DNA of 64,000 nt from assembly GCA_024663395.1 (NCBI GenBank), contig JANFAH010000003.1, positions 1,984,001-2,048,000 of the forward strand, in the 5' to 3' direction. This stretch comes from Pisolithus tinctorius (lineage: Eukaryota; Basidiomycota; Agaricomycetes; Boletales; Pisolithaceae). A model generated the notes under the pieces. It saw only the letters and a program-made list of their open reading frames with translations, did not search any database and was not told the DNA's origin. Below, piece after piece: positions 10,418 to 21,586 of the stretch; the stretch's first letter is position 1; each line of letters starts with the position of its first letter. A program made the translations under genes and the position numbers.

Positions 10418-11678
10418 ATGTCTGGTACCACCTCTTTTCCATCCAACTATCTGCTTTCTGACCAGCTTGCAGAGTACATGCGCCACCGAGTTCTCCATGA
10501 GACGCACCCTTGCACTACTGCTGTCCCGCCACAACCTCTGGAATCCGAGGTCCAGACATGTATTGCGCTCAATCAAATGGCGGCAACACTGGCCCAGGCC
10601 TATCGCAATCCCCGTACGCCATTTTAATAGCGGTACCGTGCGTCCCGCTAACATTTATTGCAGTTCCCTCCGGCATTGAATTAATAAGGCTGTCGGAAAG
10701 CCTATCGCCTCGAGAAACAGGTTTCAATTTGAACCGAGAGGCCCGTATCCTTTCCGCTCACCCACCATATCTGAGTGGTTATTTGGACATTCCTGCAATC
10801 ATTCTGGGTGAAGGGGATGCAATTGCTTTGTGGTATCTACCCAGTGCAATGTCCCAATCAATGCAGGTAGGCATTGCGATGCATCCTGCTGTCCTCAGTT
10901 CACAACCCTACCAAGGACCAGATGGTGGGAGCTATTCCCCCACTTTCCAATATGTTGACTCGAAGCATATCTGATGGTTCCTGGCGAACATCACCCGGTT
11001 ACTTTAGGGTGGATCACCGTTTGCCGGCTGGCTGCTTAGAGCTTTCCCCGGCCCGGCATCAACTTGGTCATGCTGTGCGCATCATCCTAGTGCTTTATCT
11101 CAAAATACTTATTTCTAACGTTGTAGACTCGGGCACACCAGCCTTCCGTATCTGCGGACCTTGCGGCTCCCGCCGCTCAGCAATGGATCCAAGCGGTCCG
11201 AACACCATTGGCAATTCTCTCTGCTTCACTCTCAATTATGCACCCTTCCTTGTACAATGCCGGTCGCCAAGCTATGCGGCAGCTGTCCGAGTGGTCTGCC
11301 GCGAATGATCCCGAAATGGCGGCAGCGCTCCGACACTGGCCAACCGTTTATACCAACATCTCCATGATTGCTAACTGGTCTGCTCCCCTCCATCGTGACC
11401 TGCAATCCCGTGCCGACTGGTTCGACATGCTCGTTAGTGTCAGCAATTATTCCGAATGCGTTCTGGACATTCCCTCTCTTGGTCTTCAATTTGATTACCG
11501 GCCTGGCACTGTTGTAGCTTTTTCTGGCCGGCTTTTGCGGCATGGTGTGAATGATGTGAGCGGCAACCGTTGCTCACTGGCATTCTACATGCAGGACAAT
11601 ATTCACAACTGGCTTGGAGTCCCTCGAAGTGATTGGATGCGCATTCCGTTGGTGTCGCAGGCTCTCGCCGGCATGTAA
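10418..11678 (+). CDS. TET/JBP-family 2-oxoglutarate/Fe(II) dioxygenase
   Basis: Four exons (10418..10613, 10664..10866, 10916..11074, 11127..11678) join in frame to 369 residues with no internal stop. The C-terminal exon carries the double-stranded beta-helix core. LHRDLQSRADWFD supplies the HxD iron ligands, GRLLRHGVNDVSG the distal histidine, and NRCSLAFYMQ the arginine that would bind 2-oxoglutarate. The run MHPSLYNAGRQAM, then NISMIANWSAPLHRD, is characteristic of the basidiomycete TET/JBP group found expanded alongside KDZ transposons (Iyer and co-workers, 2014). The expected reaction is stepwise oxidation of 5-methylcytosine in DNA, in the nucleus. The N-terminal half (LSAHPPYLSGYLDIPAII) is less conserved. 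Length is at the short end for the group, and a further 5' exon is possible. It is the best preserved gene of the element. Confidence 0.85.
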
Positions 11679-12470
11679 ATCACCCAAGGCATCTTGTGTT
11701 GTATTGTATTGGTCATTATTTAATGCCCTGGGCATCCAGTATTGATTGGCACAATCCCGGTTTCAATGAAATCTATGACATAAATACAACATTACTAGCC
11801 ACCCTTCTGTGATCTTATGAAGTATACGTTATGATCTTATACTGGTGGTAAGATATGCAGCATACCAACAATTCGTGCTATGCTTCATGTCCATACCTAT
11901 AGTACCCTAGCTATGTGCTGCCATATACAGAACTATCCATGCTGGATGCCAAGCACTGACATGAATCCTACTCAATCCAGATGTGTGCCACCGTATGTTG
12001 GGCCAATGCCACTGGCTGCCGCGAACTGCCAGTTTATTCCTCTGCATCTAACCATGTGCTGCCGTATGCAGAACCATCCATGCCGCATATGCACCTTTGA
12101 CGCGGATCATACGCCAATCAGGTGTTTGCCGCTGTATGCCGTCCCTATGCTGCCAGCTGCCACACATCCCTGTAAAGTCTAGCCAACTTGACCACATTGC
12201 CAGAGGGTGCCGAGAAATCCCTGCCGGCTGCCGCAACCCTCCAGAGACTTATGGAGCAGGTGCCGCCACGTGCCGCAGTACATGTTGCCCCAACTTCCCC
12301 ATGAATTATGCTGCATGCTGCAGTGTGCCATAATGCGGAATGCCATATCTGCCAGCTGCTACTGCTTCTGAATACATGGTGCTGCATCCCAGTTTGTGAT
12401 ACTGAATACCAACCTTTTAAGCTATGCCAATTCTGGTAGTATCTGCAGGGGGTAGGCATGCTGGGTATGC
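11679..12470. repeat. degenerate direct repeat, period about 141 bp, right flank of KDZ cluster
   Basis: The word ATGTGCTGCC(A/G)TAT(A/G)CAGAAC(T/C)ATCCATGC occurs at about 11912 and again at about 12053. The following bases also match in order (GTGTGCCACCGTATG.. versus GTGTTTGCCGCTGTATG.., then CACTGGCTGCC versus GCTGCCAGCTGCC). The stretch is rich in TGCCG/CATGCC words. No coding capacity is recognised. Confidence 0.55.
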
Positions 12471-12990
12471 TGGTAATATTTGCTCCTTGCTCCGGAGTGG
12501 CTGGCATGCCGCAGTTTGCTTCAGAACATATGCCAAAAGCTTACCCCAGAGGGCCATTGCATGCTCCAAAGTGTTCTGAAATGCTATGGTATGCTCTGGC
12601 ACATGTGCCACAGTTTGCTCTTCAATTTGCGCCGAAGTGTCTGCCATGCCACACCTTGGTTTGGAACATATGCCGCAGCTTATTCCAGAGGGCCATGGCC
12701 TGCTCCGGAGTTCTCTGGAATGCAATGGTATGCTCCAGCACATGTCCCGCAGTTTTCTCCGAAATTTGTTCTGGAGTGGCTGGAATGCCGGAGCTTATCC
12801 CGGACGGCCATGGCATGCTCCGGCACATGTGCCGCAGTTTACTCCAGAATTTGCTCCGGAGTGGCTGGCATGCCACAGCTTACCCCAGAGGACAATGGCA
12901 TGCTCTGCCATTTTCTCCAGAGTGGCCAGCTTGCCACAGCTCACACCAGAGGGCCATGGTATGCCCTGGAGTGCTCTGAAATCATACAAC
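12471..12990. repeat. degenerate tandem repeat, CTCCGGAGTGGCTGGCATGCC core
   Basis: Variants of the core TCCGGAGTGGCTGGCATGCC start at about 12491, 12631, 12771, 12855 and 12916. They alternate with a second block, approximately CCAGAGGGCCATGGCATGCTC, and a third, CACATGTGCCGCAGTTT. The first two spacings are about 140 bp, as in the repeat immediately upstream. All three forward frames are open over much of the array (a 189-codon frame among them), which is what a purely repetitive low-stop sequence gives; I do not call a protein. The array lies outside the last element gene and may be subterminal element DNA. Confidence 0.65.
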
Positions 12991-14364
12991 ACTACACTGC
13001 TGAGCTATCCCGATGCATGCCGAGGTCTTGTGCCAACTTCCAGTGCTGATCTACATATGCTGCAGCATGCCACTGGATAGGTGACATCTCACACTAGGCT
13101 ACTCCAGGTACTACAGGGACAATTTGATTGTGGCCTACTCATGTGTTATTTGATAATAGAAGCTGGGCTGGTCCATACAGCAGGGGGATGACTCAATGTA
13201 GGGCTCGACCTCTGCTGGCCCATGGGACATGGCCAATTGTCAGCCTCCGCTGGCCCTGTCATATGGTACAATGTAGGTACATTATGTGGCAGGAGTACTA
13301 GTCACGAATGGATTCAGCGCGTGCCCGCTCGTATTCGCTGATGGTCTGTCGCTTTGACTAGGAGGTGCGAACGGATCGTCTGGATGGCCAGGGAGGACAT
13401 TAGAGTGCCCCGACGCACGCCTGAGAGTACATCTGTCTACGGCACGGAAGACGCGTTCGTATGCACTGGATTCAAACGAGGGGGCTGGGGGAGCAGCGAG
13501 CGAGGGCGGCACCCAGGGGGGGCAACCATTTTCGAAGCACACTGTGTAGTAGGCACTCTGGATATAATCTGATCTTATTATTCTGAATAGCACAAGTGAA
13601 GATGGCGAGGATCGATGTGATTTATATGACGTGACTCATGTACATATCCTATAATCGCAGTGTAATCTGCTTAGAATATAGTTGATGCATGTTGGAATTG
13701 TCATGACGATAAGTTTGTGAATCTGACCAGATTACACTTCGAAACGAGAACACCTCACAATGATTCTCAGACATATTATTAGCATTTACTACTCTTAGGA
13801 TATAGTATGACTACGGCCTATCGCCCGACTATCACCGCACCCGATTAAAATCCCGTTTCCGCAGTGAATGCCTAGTCTCGTTTATGGAACCACTCATCCA
13901 ACTTTGTCACTCTGTGGCTCGACATCATCCTTGAAGGTATCTTTGGTCAGGACCCAAACTCCGATCTGGTTGAAGACAGTGGAAAGACTACTTTGCCGCC
14001 AGCGAGGATTCACCCAAGTCGGAAACTGTTCATTACCCTCGAGCGTATTCTAGTTTTGGTTATGTCCGTCACCGGCTCAATCCTTGTTTCACGATTCGGT
14101 ACCCTTACGGCACTCCTTGGATCCTTCTCTGCCTTTGTAATATGTATCACTGGACCCATACTCACTAAAATCGCCATGGCAGGCCAACGCCGTCGCTTTG
14201 ACGGTACCGTGCTGGTTGTATCGAGTGTGTTGGCAATCTGGAGAGCTGTCTCAGCGTTCTGAATAGCCAGAGTCAGTATTCGGAGCATTCACAGATGGGT
14301 ACACAGCTGCTTGCACTTTAGACGACGTTGAAATATACAAAACATGTATCCAGGTCGTACATAA
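12991..14364. other. gene-free stretch between KDZ cluster and housekeeping block
   Basis: No gene is supported. Short frames at 13282-13593 (-), 13868-14262 (+) and 14010-14288 (-) lack recognisable motifs. I looked for terminal inverted repeats of the KDZ element near 13080-13320 and could not pair any segment with the left side. Confidence 0.5.
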
Positions 14365-15304
14365 TTATTTTACTTGCGCAGCGTGTGCAATCACTTTTTG
14401 GAGTTCTGGTAGAAAACTGCATCACACGGGAAATACAGGTCAGTTTGTCGAAGTACTCACGTGCTAACTTGACGTTTTCACGAATCACGACTGATTCTAT
14501 CTCGTTATCGGGGTTAGAGGGGATGGAAACCGTCCTGGTTGAAATGTCGAGACTCCATCCCTGCTTCTCGATCCACATTTCCAGTTCAGGGCCTGAGAAC
14601 GTCAGTAACGTGCTTTCGGGGAATAAACATTTGCCCAACCTGATAGGTCAACGTATGTACCGAGTCTATCCAGACCAATTCGTGTGAAGGTCGCCTTGAC
14701 TGCACGCGCAGCGACCTCCCGTATGGCTTCCTCGAAGCCAACACACTCTACAATGTAATTTTCTCTGAGCGATTCTAGTTCGTCGGAGTGGTAAAACGTC
14801 CAGAAAGCTGGGAAACGACATTGATGCAGGAGATTATAAAGATTCGTGAGTATTGGGAGAAGGACTGGCAGAGGATCCGGCTCGTCGGGATTCATGTTTA
14901 CTAGGCGATCGTCTAGTAAGGATGTACAAAGATTATAGTCGGGGAATGGCTCTGCAGTCAGCGCTTTCAAGAGGATGTTGACGACAACATCAGGGTTATA
15001 AAGATCAGAATTGAACTGATACCTATTCATCGTAGTGAGCAGTGTGAAGGCGAGGGCACAGTGCACATACAGTTTCAGAATGGCAAGGTTGGCGAGACAG
15101 TCATACTCCCCACTTCGAATTTGGTGGTAGAGGTAGTCCTCGAGGATGCTAACGTTGGACGGATTATAGCGGTCTTCACGGATGGTCAGTCTTGTTAGTA
15201 TTGTGTGTTGGTGCGTCACGCTACCCACCAACTCCTGATACCAGGTTTTCGATGAGCTCGGTTCGCGTAGACGGCGTAAGCCATTCCGATGTAGCCGATG
15301 TCAT
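14365..15304 (-). CDS. eukaryotic translation initiation factor 3 subunit K
   Basis: Five exons (15229..15304, 15071..15173, 15023-free exon 14640..15022, 14461..14592, 14365..14405) join to 244 residues. The family signature is clear: SGVDRYNPSNVSILEDYL, HQIRSGEYDCLANLAILKLYQFN, YNPDVVVNILLKALTAEPFPDYNLC near the N-terminus, and the late winged-helix segment PSNPDNEIESVVIRENVKLAQ ending KVIAHAAQVK. The subunit is part of the eIF3 complex that binds the 40S ribosome; eIF3k is a peripheral, non-essential subunit in several fungi. The last intron uses the acceptor CTACCAG at 14406, because the alternative GATGCAG would shift the frame into an early stop. It is divergent from the Swd3 gene, with 189 bp between start codons. 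Confidence 0.95.
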
Positions 15305-15493
15305 TTTGGCTTTTTTTTGTGCCCGCACTGGCAACGTTTGAGAAACAGGTGGTAAATGTAGTTTGAGAAGTCTGAAGATCTGAGCACTGTGTAGGACCCC
15401 GAGCACCAGCTACCGTCGCGGAGTCCTCGGTGGCCCCCCTACTTCGACTTGTTCGCAGGTCGTCCGTCAGCTGTCTTCAGGTATTACTTTACG
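15305..15493. promoter_or_regulatory. shared intergenic promoter region, eIF3k / Swd3
   Basis: The 189 bp separate two divergent start codons (15304 minus, 15494 plus) and must hold both core promoters. No TATA box is evident. Confidence 0.55.
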
Positions 15494-16993
<1,500 letters not shown>

Positions 16994-17215
16994 TCGTAAG
17001 CGTATGAATGTTATCGGTAAGAAGTTATAAAATGCTAATTTCAGGTGCCAGATACTCCTTGTGCCATGTACAGACGTGTCCTCGCTCAAGGTGACAAAAT
17101 GGCTATTTAAGTCAGGATCGATTTCCCGAGAAAACATATATGTTAGATACTAAAGCAAGCCAACGTACATCATTGGAAGGAATACATATGTAGAAGTACA
17201 AGATACATCGTCACC

Positions 17216-18128
17216 CTATAGTGCAGATCCCAGGACCTTCACTGCCAACGCACGAAGTATCTGAGACCAACCATCAGTCTTGTCAATGCAGGTAGCCTGA
17301 TCGTAATGCGTACCTCGACTTTCTGGTCTGTCCCAAGCTCTGCGAAGACTGCGGCTACACTCTTGCCTTTGGCATCCCGAACTGCTCCTATGCGATTTCC
17401 TGCGAAAGCGCCGAGCATCAGGCCAGGGACGTTGGCCACAATGAAGCCCAGACCTAGAACATGTCAGGACCGCCGTTTGCTTGGTTTAGACAGGTAATAC
17501 ATACCTCCTCCGCAAGCAGCACCCACCCATGCCCACCATGGCGCATGACGCTCAACTTCCGGGCGAAGTAGCTGAAGTAACACAATCAACCTGAAGCTAA
17601 AACGGACACGTATGTCAACAATACCTCATCGAAAACATCAGCAAAGACAGTTTCGGCGTCCGGTCTTGCAGCATTGTTGGGAGTGGAGTTGGTAGAGCTT
17701 CCAGAACCAAACATGTTCGCAAACTGAGCGAAGAAGTTTGACGACGCCTTAGGGTCACCGCTCTTCGCGTTATAAGATTTCGATGCATAGAGGGAATCGT
17801 ATTGTCGCCTTCGGACAGGGTCTGAAAGAACATAGTATGCATCCGCGACCGCCTGGCAGGTGTCCTCAGTCTCATCGCTACCGTAAAGCACACCATATGG
17901 AACTACCTGGAATCTCTCTGTTGCGAGCTTCCTTTCGGTATCAGTAGCCTTCGTCAGCCTGTCGGGATGGGTCCTAAGTGGCTGTCGTATTCAGAACGCG
18001 ACATAAATGGAGGGAACAATAAAAGGTTCTCACTTCAAAGACTCTCTCTTGTATGCCTGCCTAATTTCCTCTGTGGTAGCTGATTTTTCAAGCTGAAGTA
18101 TTGCATAGTAGTCTGGAAACGACGACAT
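17216..18128 (-). CDS. J-domain (DnaJ-like) co-chaperone
   Basis: Six exons (18034..18128, 17907..17973, 17625..17852, 17505..17571, 17314..17453, 17216..17260) join to 213 residues. The N-terminus is a J domain: DYYAILQLEKSATTEEIRQAYKR, the catalytic HPD in KTHPDRLTKAT, and VADAYYVLSDPVRRRQYDSL. A Ser/Asn-rich linker follows. Downstream is a glycine-rich hydrophobic segment (GGGLGFIVANVPGLMLGAFAGN) that could insert in or touch a membrane, and then a short helical tail ending ALAVKVLGSAL. J proteins stimulate Hsp70 ATPase; the client and location cannot be read from the sequence. Small proteins with this architecture are widespread in basidiomycetes without a characterised role that I know of. 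Confidence 0.9.
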
Positions 18129-18307
18129 GGAGGACGTATTGAAGCACCACAGCAGCTATGCTGCGTACGGGTTCGTGACGGGCGACTGGCATGCACGCGC
18201 TCCACGACCTGAGAGTCACGCGTGACTGTCCTCATGAACAGGTTCCAAGTTGATTCCAAGAAAACATTCGTCAATGTGCCAGTATGAACGACGCTATGAT
18301 ACGCCTC

Positions 18308-21179
18308 TTACACTCTAACCGAACCTCCACCAGTCATTTGTCTCACTAGGAACATTCCCCTGCCCTCATCCACACTCTTCCCACTTCTGATACCTATTAC
18401 ACTTTTTGGTCGTGGACGTGGAGTTGAGAGTCCAAGTTGCTTTGTTGGGCTTCCTGCAAGTTGTCTGGTGGGGCTGAGTCCCCCTCCAGTTAATTGTCTC
18501 ATCATCGCTGCATCTGCACTCCGCATCCCAGTGAATTGTCGAGCAATCGTCGTCGACCCTGTGAACTGAGGAGTGACACTCTTGGAGAAGGGGCCGCTAC
18601 TTGTACTTCGGCCAGTAAACGACATGACCAGAGGTTTCTCTTCAGTAGGATTTCTCATCCGCGTAGGAAGCAGAAGCTGAGAGTCGTCGACATAAGCGTG
18701 ACTCAATACACAGAAAGAGGGCCTTACAAGACATTCCCTGCACCAAACACCCCCGTCTGCGTCCCGTTTCGCAGCGGAGTCAAGTCTCTTTCCACACCCA
18801 GGCTGCGACTTATCCCTTCGAATTTTGTTCGTCTTTTTACCCCCACACACCAGGCAGGAGGCATGCCATCTAGTCCCTTGAGGCCCGGGAACAACCCCAA
18901 ACTCCATGAGAGATACCGCCTTGAGACAACTGGGACAGGTGGTTGAACTGCCGAATCGCGCAGCTTGAGCTGGGGCCGTCGGGGTTGACGATAGGGCTCG
19001 CTCATAGCGCGATGAAATGGAAGGGCTACTATGCACAGTTGGAGAGCTTCTCTCCTGTGTTTGAGATTTGCTGTAAAGAGTGGCTCCTGTAGATGTCAAA
19101 GCGGTGTTTGTAGCAGGCGCCGACGGTGACGATGCTCTAACTGGTGAGTCCGTGAAAACGGACTTAATAGGACTCGAGAGAATGGTAGAATTTGATTGCA
19201 CTTGCTCAGGTGGAGCACACTGAATGGTAAATGAGATTTTGACGCTTGTAGAATGCACGTTTCACCTACCTCCAGATGACAGCTCCCTCCCTCATTACGT
19301 ACAAACACTGCCTTGCCATTAGGCAACTCCTTGAAAGGACCATCGCATATCACACATCGAAAACATTCCGTATGATACGTCTTCGCAGGTCCGTTGGCAT
19401 TGAGTTCCGGTACCGTGACGAAACGACCAGTCCCCCCACTTGCGAACAAGGAACCACCGCATTTCGCACACAGTGACCCAGGAGAAAGGGTGGCTGCAGG
19501 GATTGAAAGCCTTCTCGGTGAATCCTTCTGTGTCGGCGTCGCTGTCCCAACCAAATTTGGGCGATCCTGCAGCACGTGTGTGATAGTCGTAATTTCCTTG
19601 CTTTCAACCCCATAGTTGTCGTTGGAACGAGCTCTGGGACAAAATGCCGGAGGTGACGAGGGTGCCGATGACTGCGTCATTGTGTCAGAAATATCGGGCA
19701 CTAAATCGGGGGTGGAGGGTGTCCATGATGTCCTTGCGGATCGCAAGCTTGAAGTACTGGCAACATGGCGGAGTGCATGCGAATCACCTGCCGAGGATGT
19801 CATCCTAGGAATCCTTGACGGCGTCAAATTGGCACGGGTCGACATCGGAGAGTGGGAGGAATTGTCGGTTGAGGAGACAGAGTCGGCTTGGTTCATAAAG
19901 CGCCTTTTCATTTCTTCTACAGCATCAAGTGAGGGTCTTCCCGACGAAGGGTTATCCTTCCCGTCAGGAGTCCCAAACCGCTGACGCACTGGCCGAGTCG
20001 GAGTAGAATCAAGTCGTTCGACGTTAACCACTGAATCGTCACCCTCCCGGAAAGATAGGTAGGAAGGCGAGTTGAATCTGTGCCTTTCCTGTAAGCGCGG
20101 CACGAGAGGGCTATTATCATGGCTACTGGGTGGTGATTTATGCGGCCGAGAGGTAGCCGGTGTAGGGGAATCCTCTCTTGTTCGATTGAGTACAGCGTTT
20201 AGCTTTTGGGTGAGTTCTTCCAAAGCGGGGCTGTCCTCTCTGCGCTTCGCGATACCCGACCTCAGCTCCAATATGTCCACGTTGGGACTGCCCTGGCGAC
20301 TTGTCATGCCTACCTGAGAAGTGGAAGGCGGCTTCCTCTGACCTCTTTCAAAGCTGGGGGATTCGATAGACTTTCTAGGGGTACTGTTTCTTCGAAGATG
20401 GCTACCAAAACAATCAGCGCAGGTGGGTTGACCCAGCAAATCTACCACGGGGGTATCTCCGATATCCTTCTGGCAACCTTTGCAACGGAAGCAACGCTTG
20501 TGCCAAACGTTGTTGTTCGCTTCCACAAATCCACCTTCGCCCCTGAGAATCAGAACTGGTCGACCACAAGCTATGCAATCGCCTTTCGACCCTCCATTAA
20601 TTACGAAACACGGTTTGCATAGAAAGCGGGCAGCAGAGTCGGAAGAGGAAGGATCAGGATAAATAGTGGCATCCGGTTGAAATTCAAAAGCACATATCGC
20701 GCAAGAAAAGGTGGCAAGGGTCTCCTTTGGTTGAAGGACCGATCCATATGCTTTCAGCAGTTCAGGTTCGTTGGGGACGCTAACAACACATGTAGAATGC
20801 GGGTCTACGGAAGAGCATGAAGGCTGGGCTGCGGTCGGCATTCCAGAGGAAGGCCCCGTTGTGACGGTGTGGTAGGAACCTGTGCCTCTATTCGATAGAG
20901 GGGGCTTTGGCTCGTCGTCGGGAAGTTCTACGGTTGTTGAGGACGTGGAGCTTAACTGTACCGGAGGTCGCGCGGGTGACTCTTCCCGTGAAACGTAGAT
21001 TTGAGACCACTTGTCAATAGTCTTTCCCTTCGAAGATGACCATTGTATGACAGGCGCTATTAGGCCCCATCAGTTTGCGATGGTACACTGTATCTGCGCA
21101 GGAACGAACCGACGGCAGTGCCACCACATTTGCAGCGCGAACCAACGACAATATCTCCACACCTGCGACAAAAACCCAT
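18308..21179 (-). CDS. LIM-domain protein (paxillin-like adaptor)
   Basis: Exons 21110..21056-side (21110..21179), 19270..21056, 18728..19219 and 18308..18676 join to 905 residues. The first exon starts MGFCRRCGDIV and has a short CxxC/CxC zinc motif. Three LIM-type double zinc fingers follow: one near residues 150-250 (FSCAICAFEF, HKRCFRCKGC, CADCFGSH), a second near 590-650 (CAKCGGSLF, HTECFRCVICDGPF, HLEC), and a third near 700-770 (CPSCLKAV, HASCLVCGG, WCRECL). The linker is Ser/Pro-rich, which is usual in fungal paxillin-like proteins that organise polarity, Rho GTPases or the cytokinetic ring. The C-terminal tail repeats a short RQ(F/L/M)TG motif. The 51-bp intron 18677..18727 is a multiple of three, so retention would give a slightly longer isoform. 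Confidence 0.88.
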
Positions 21180-21586
21180 TCCTGTCGAGAAGACACCAGT
21201 CAAGGAGCGAATGATTCGTTTGAAAGTGTGGCAATGGACAATTCTAAGGTAAAAGATGGAAGAGATGGCAGAGGTCATTCACCAAGTTGAAATTCAGGCA
21301 AACCTCTCGCGTGATGTGTCACGTGAACAATGTTAACCACTGCACCGATCCGTTATGTAATCGAGTAAGTGGTCAAGAGATGGTTTCCAAGTGTTGACTA
21401 CGCAAAGACCTCGAGCTCAGGGCGCCATACTATCTCAACGTGCCTACAACCTCAAAACTCCGCCACAATCAGGTCCATGACTAGTGCCTTCCACGAGAAT
21501 GACGTCCTCAGCCAGTCTGTTTATGTGATTTTCAGACCATGAGATCCTCACCATGTAATCTTCACGTAGATTCTGGACAGCTAATT

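Noticed and set aside
11880..13000. CRISPR-like array
   Set aside because: Repeats are degenerate, with no uniform short repeat and unique spacer structure, and the organism is a eukaryote.
12458..13080. Three overlapping long plus-strand open frames (173, 189 and 164 codons)
   Set aside because: All three frames are open over the same repeat array, and the peptides are repeats of each other in different frames, as expected of stop-poor repetitive DNA.
13080..13320. Terminal inverted repeat of the KDZ element
   Set aside because: I could not find a matching inverted segment near 2000-5280, so no element ends are claimed.
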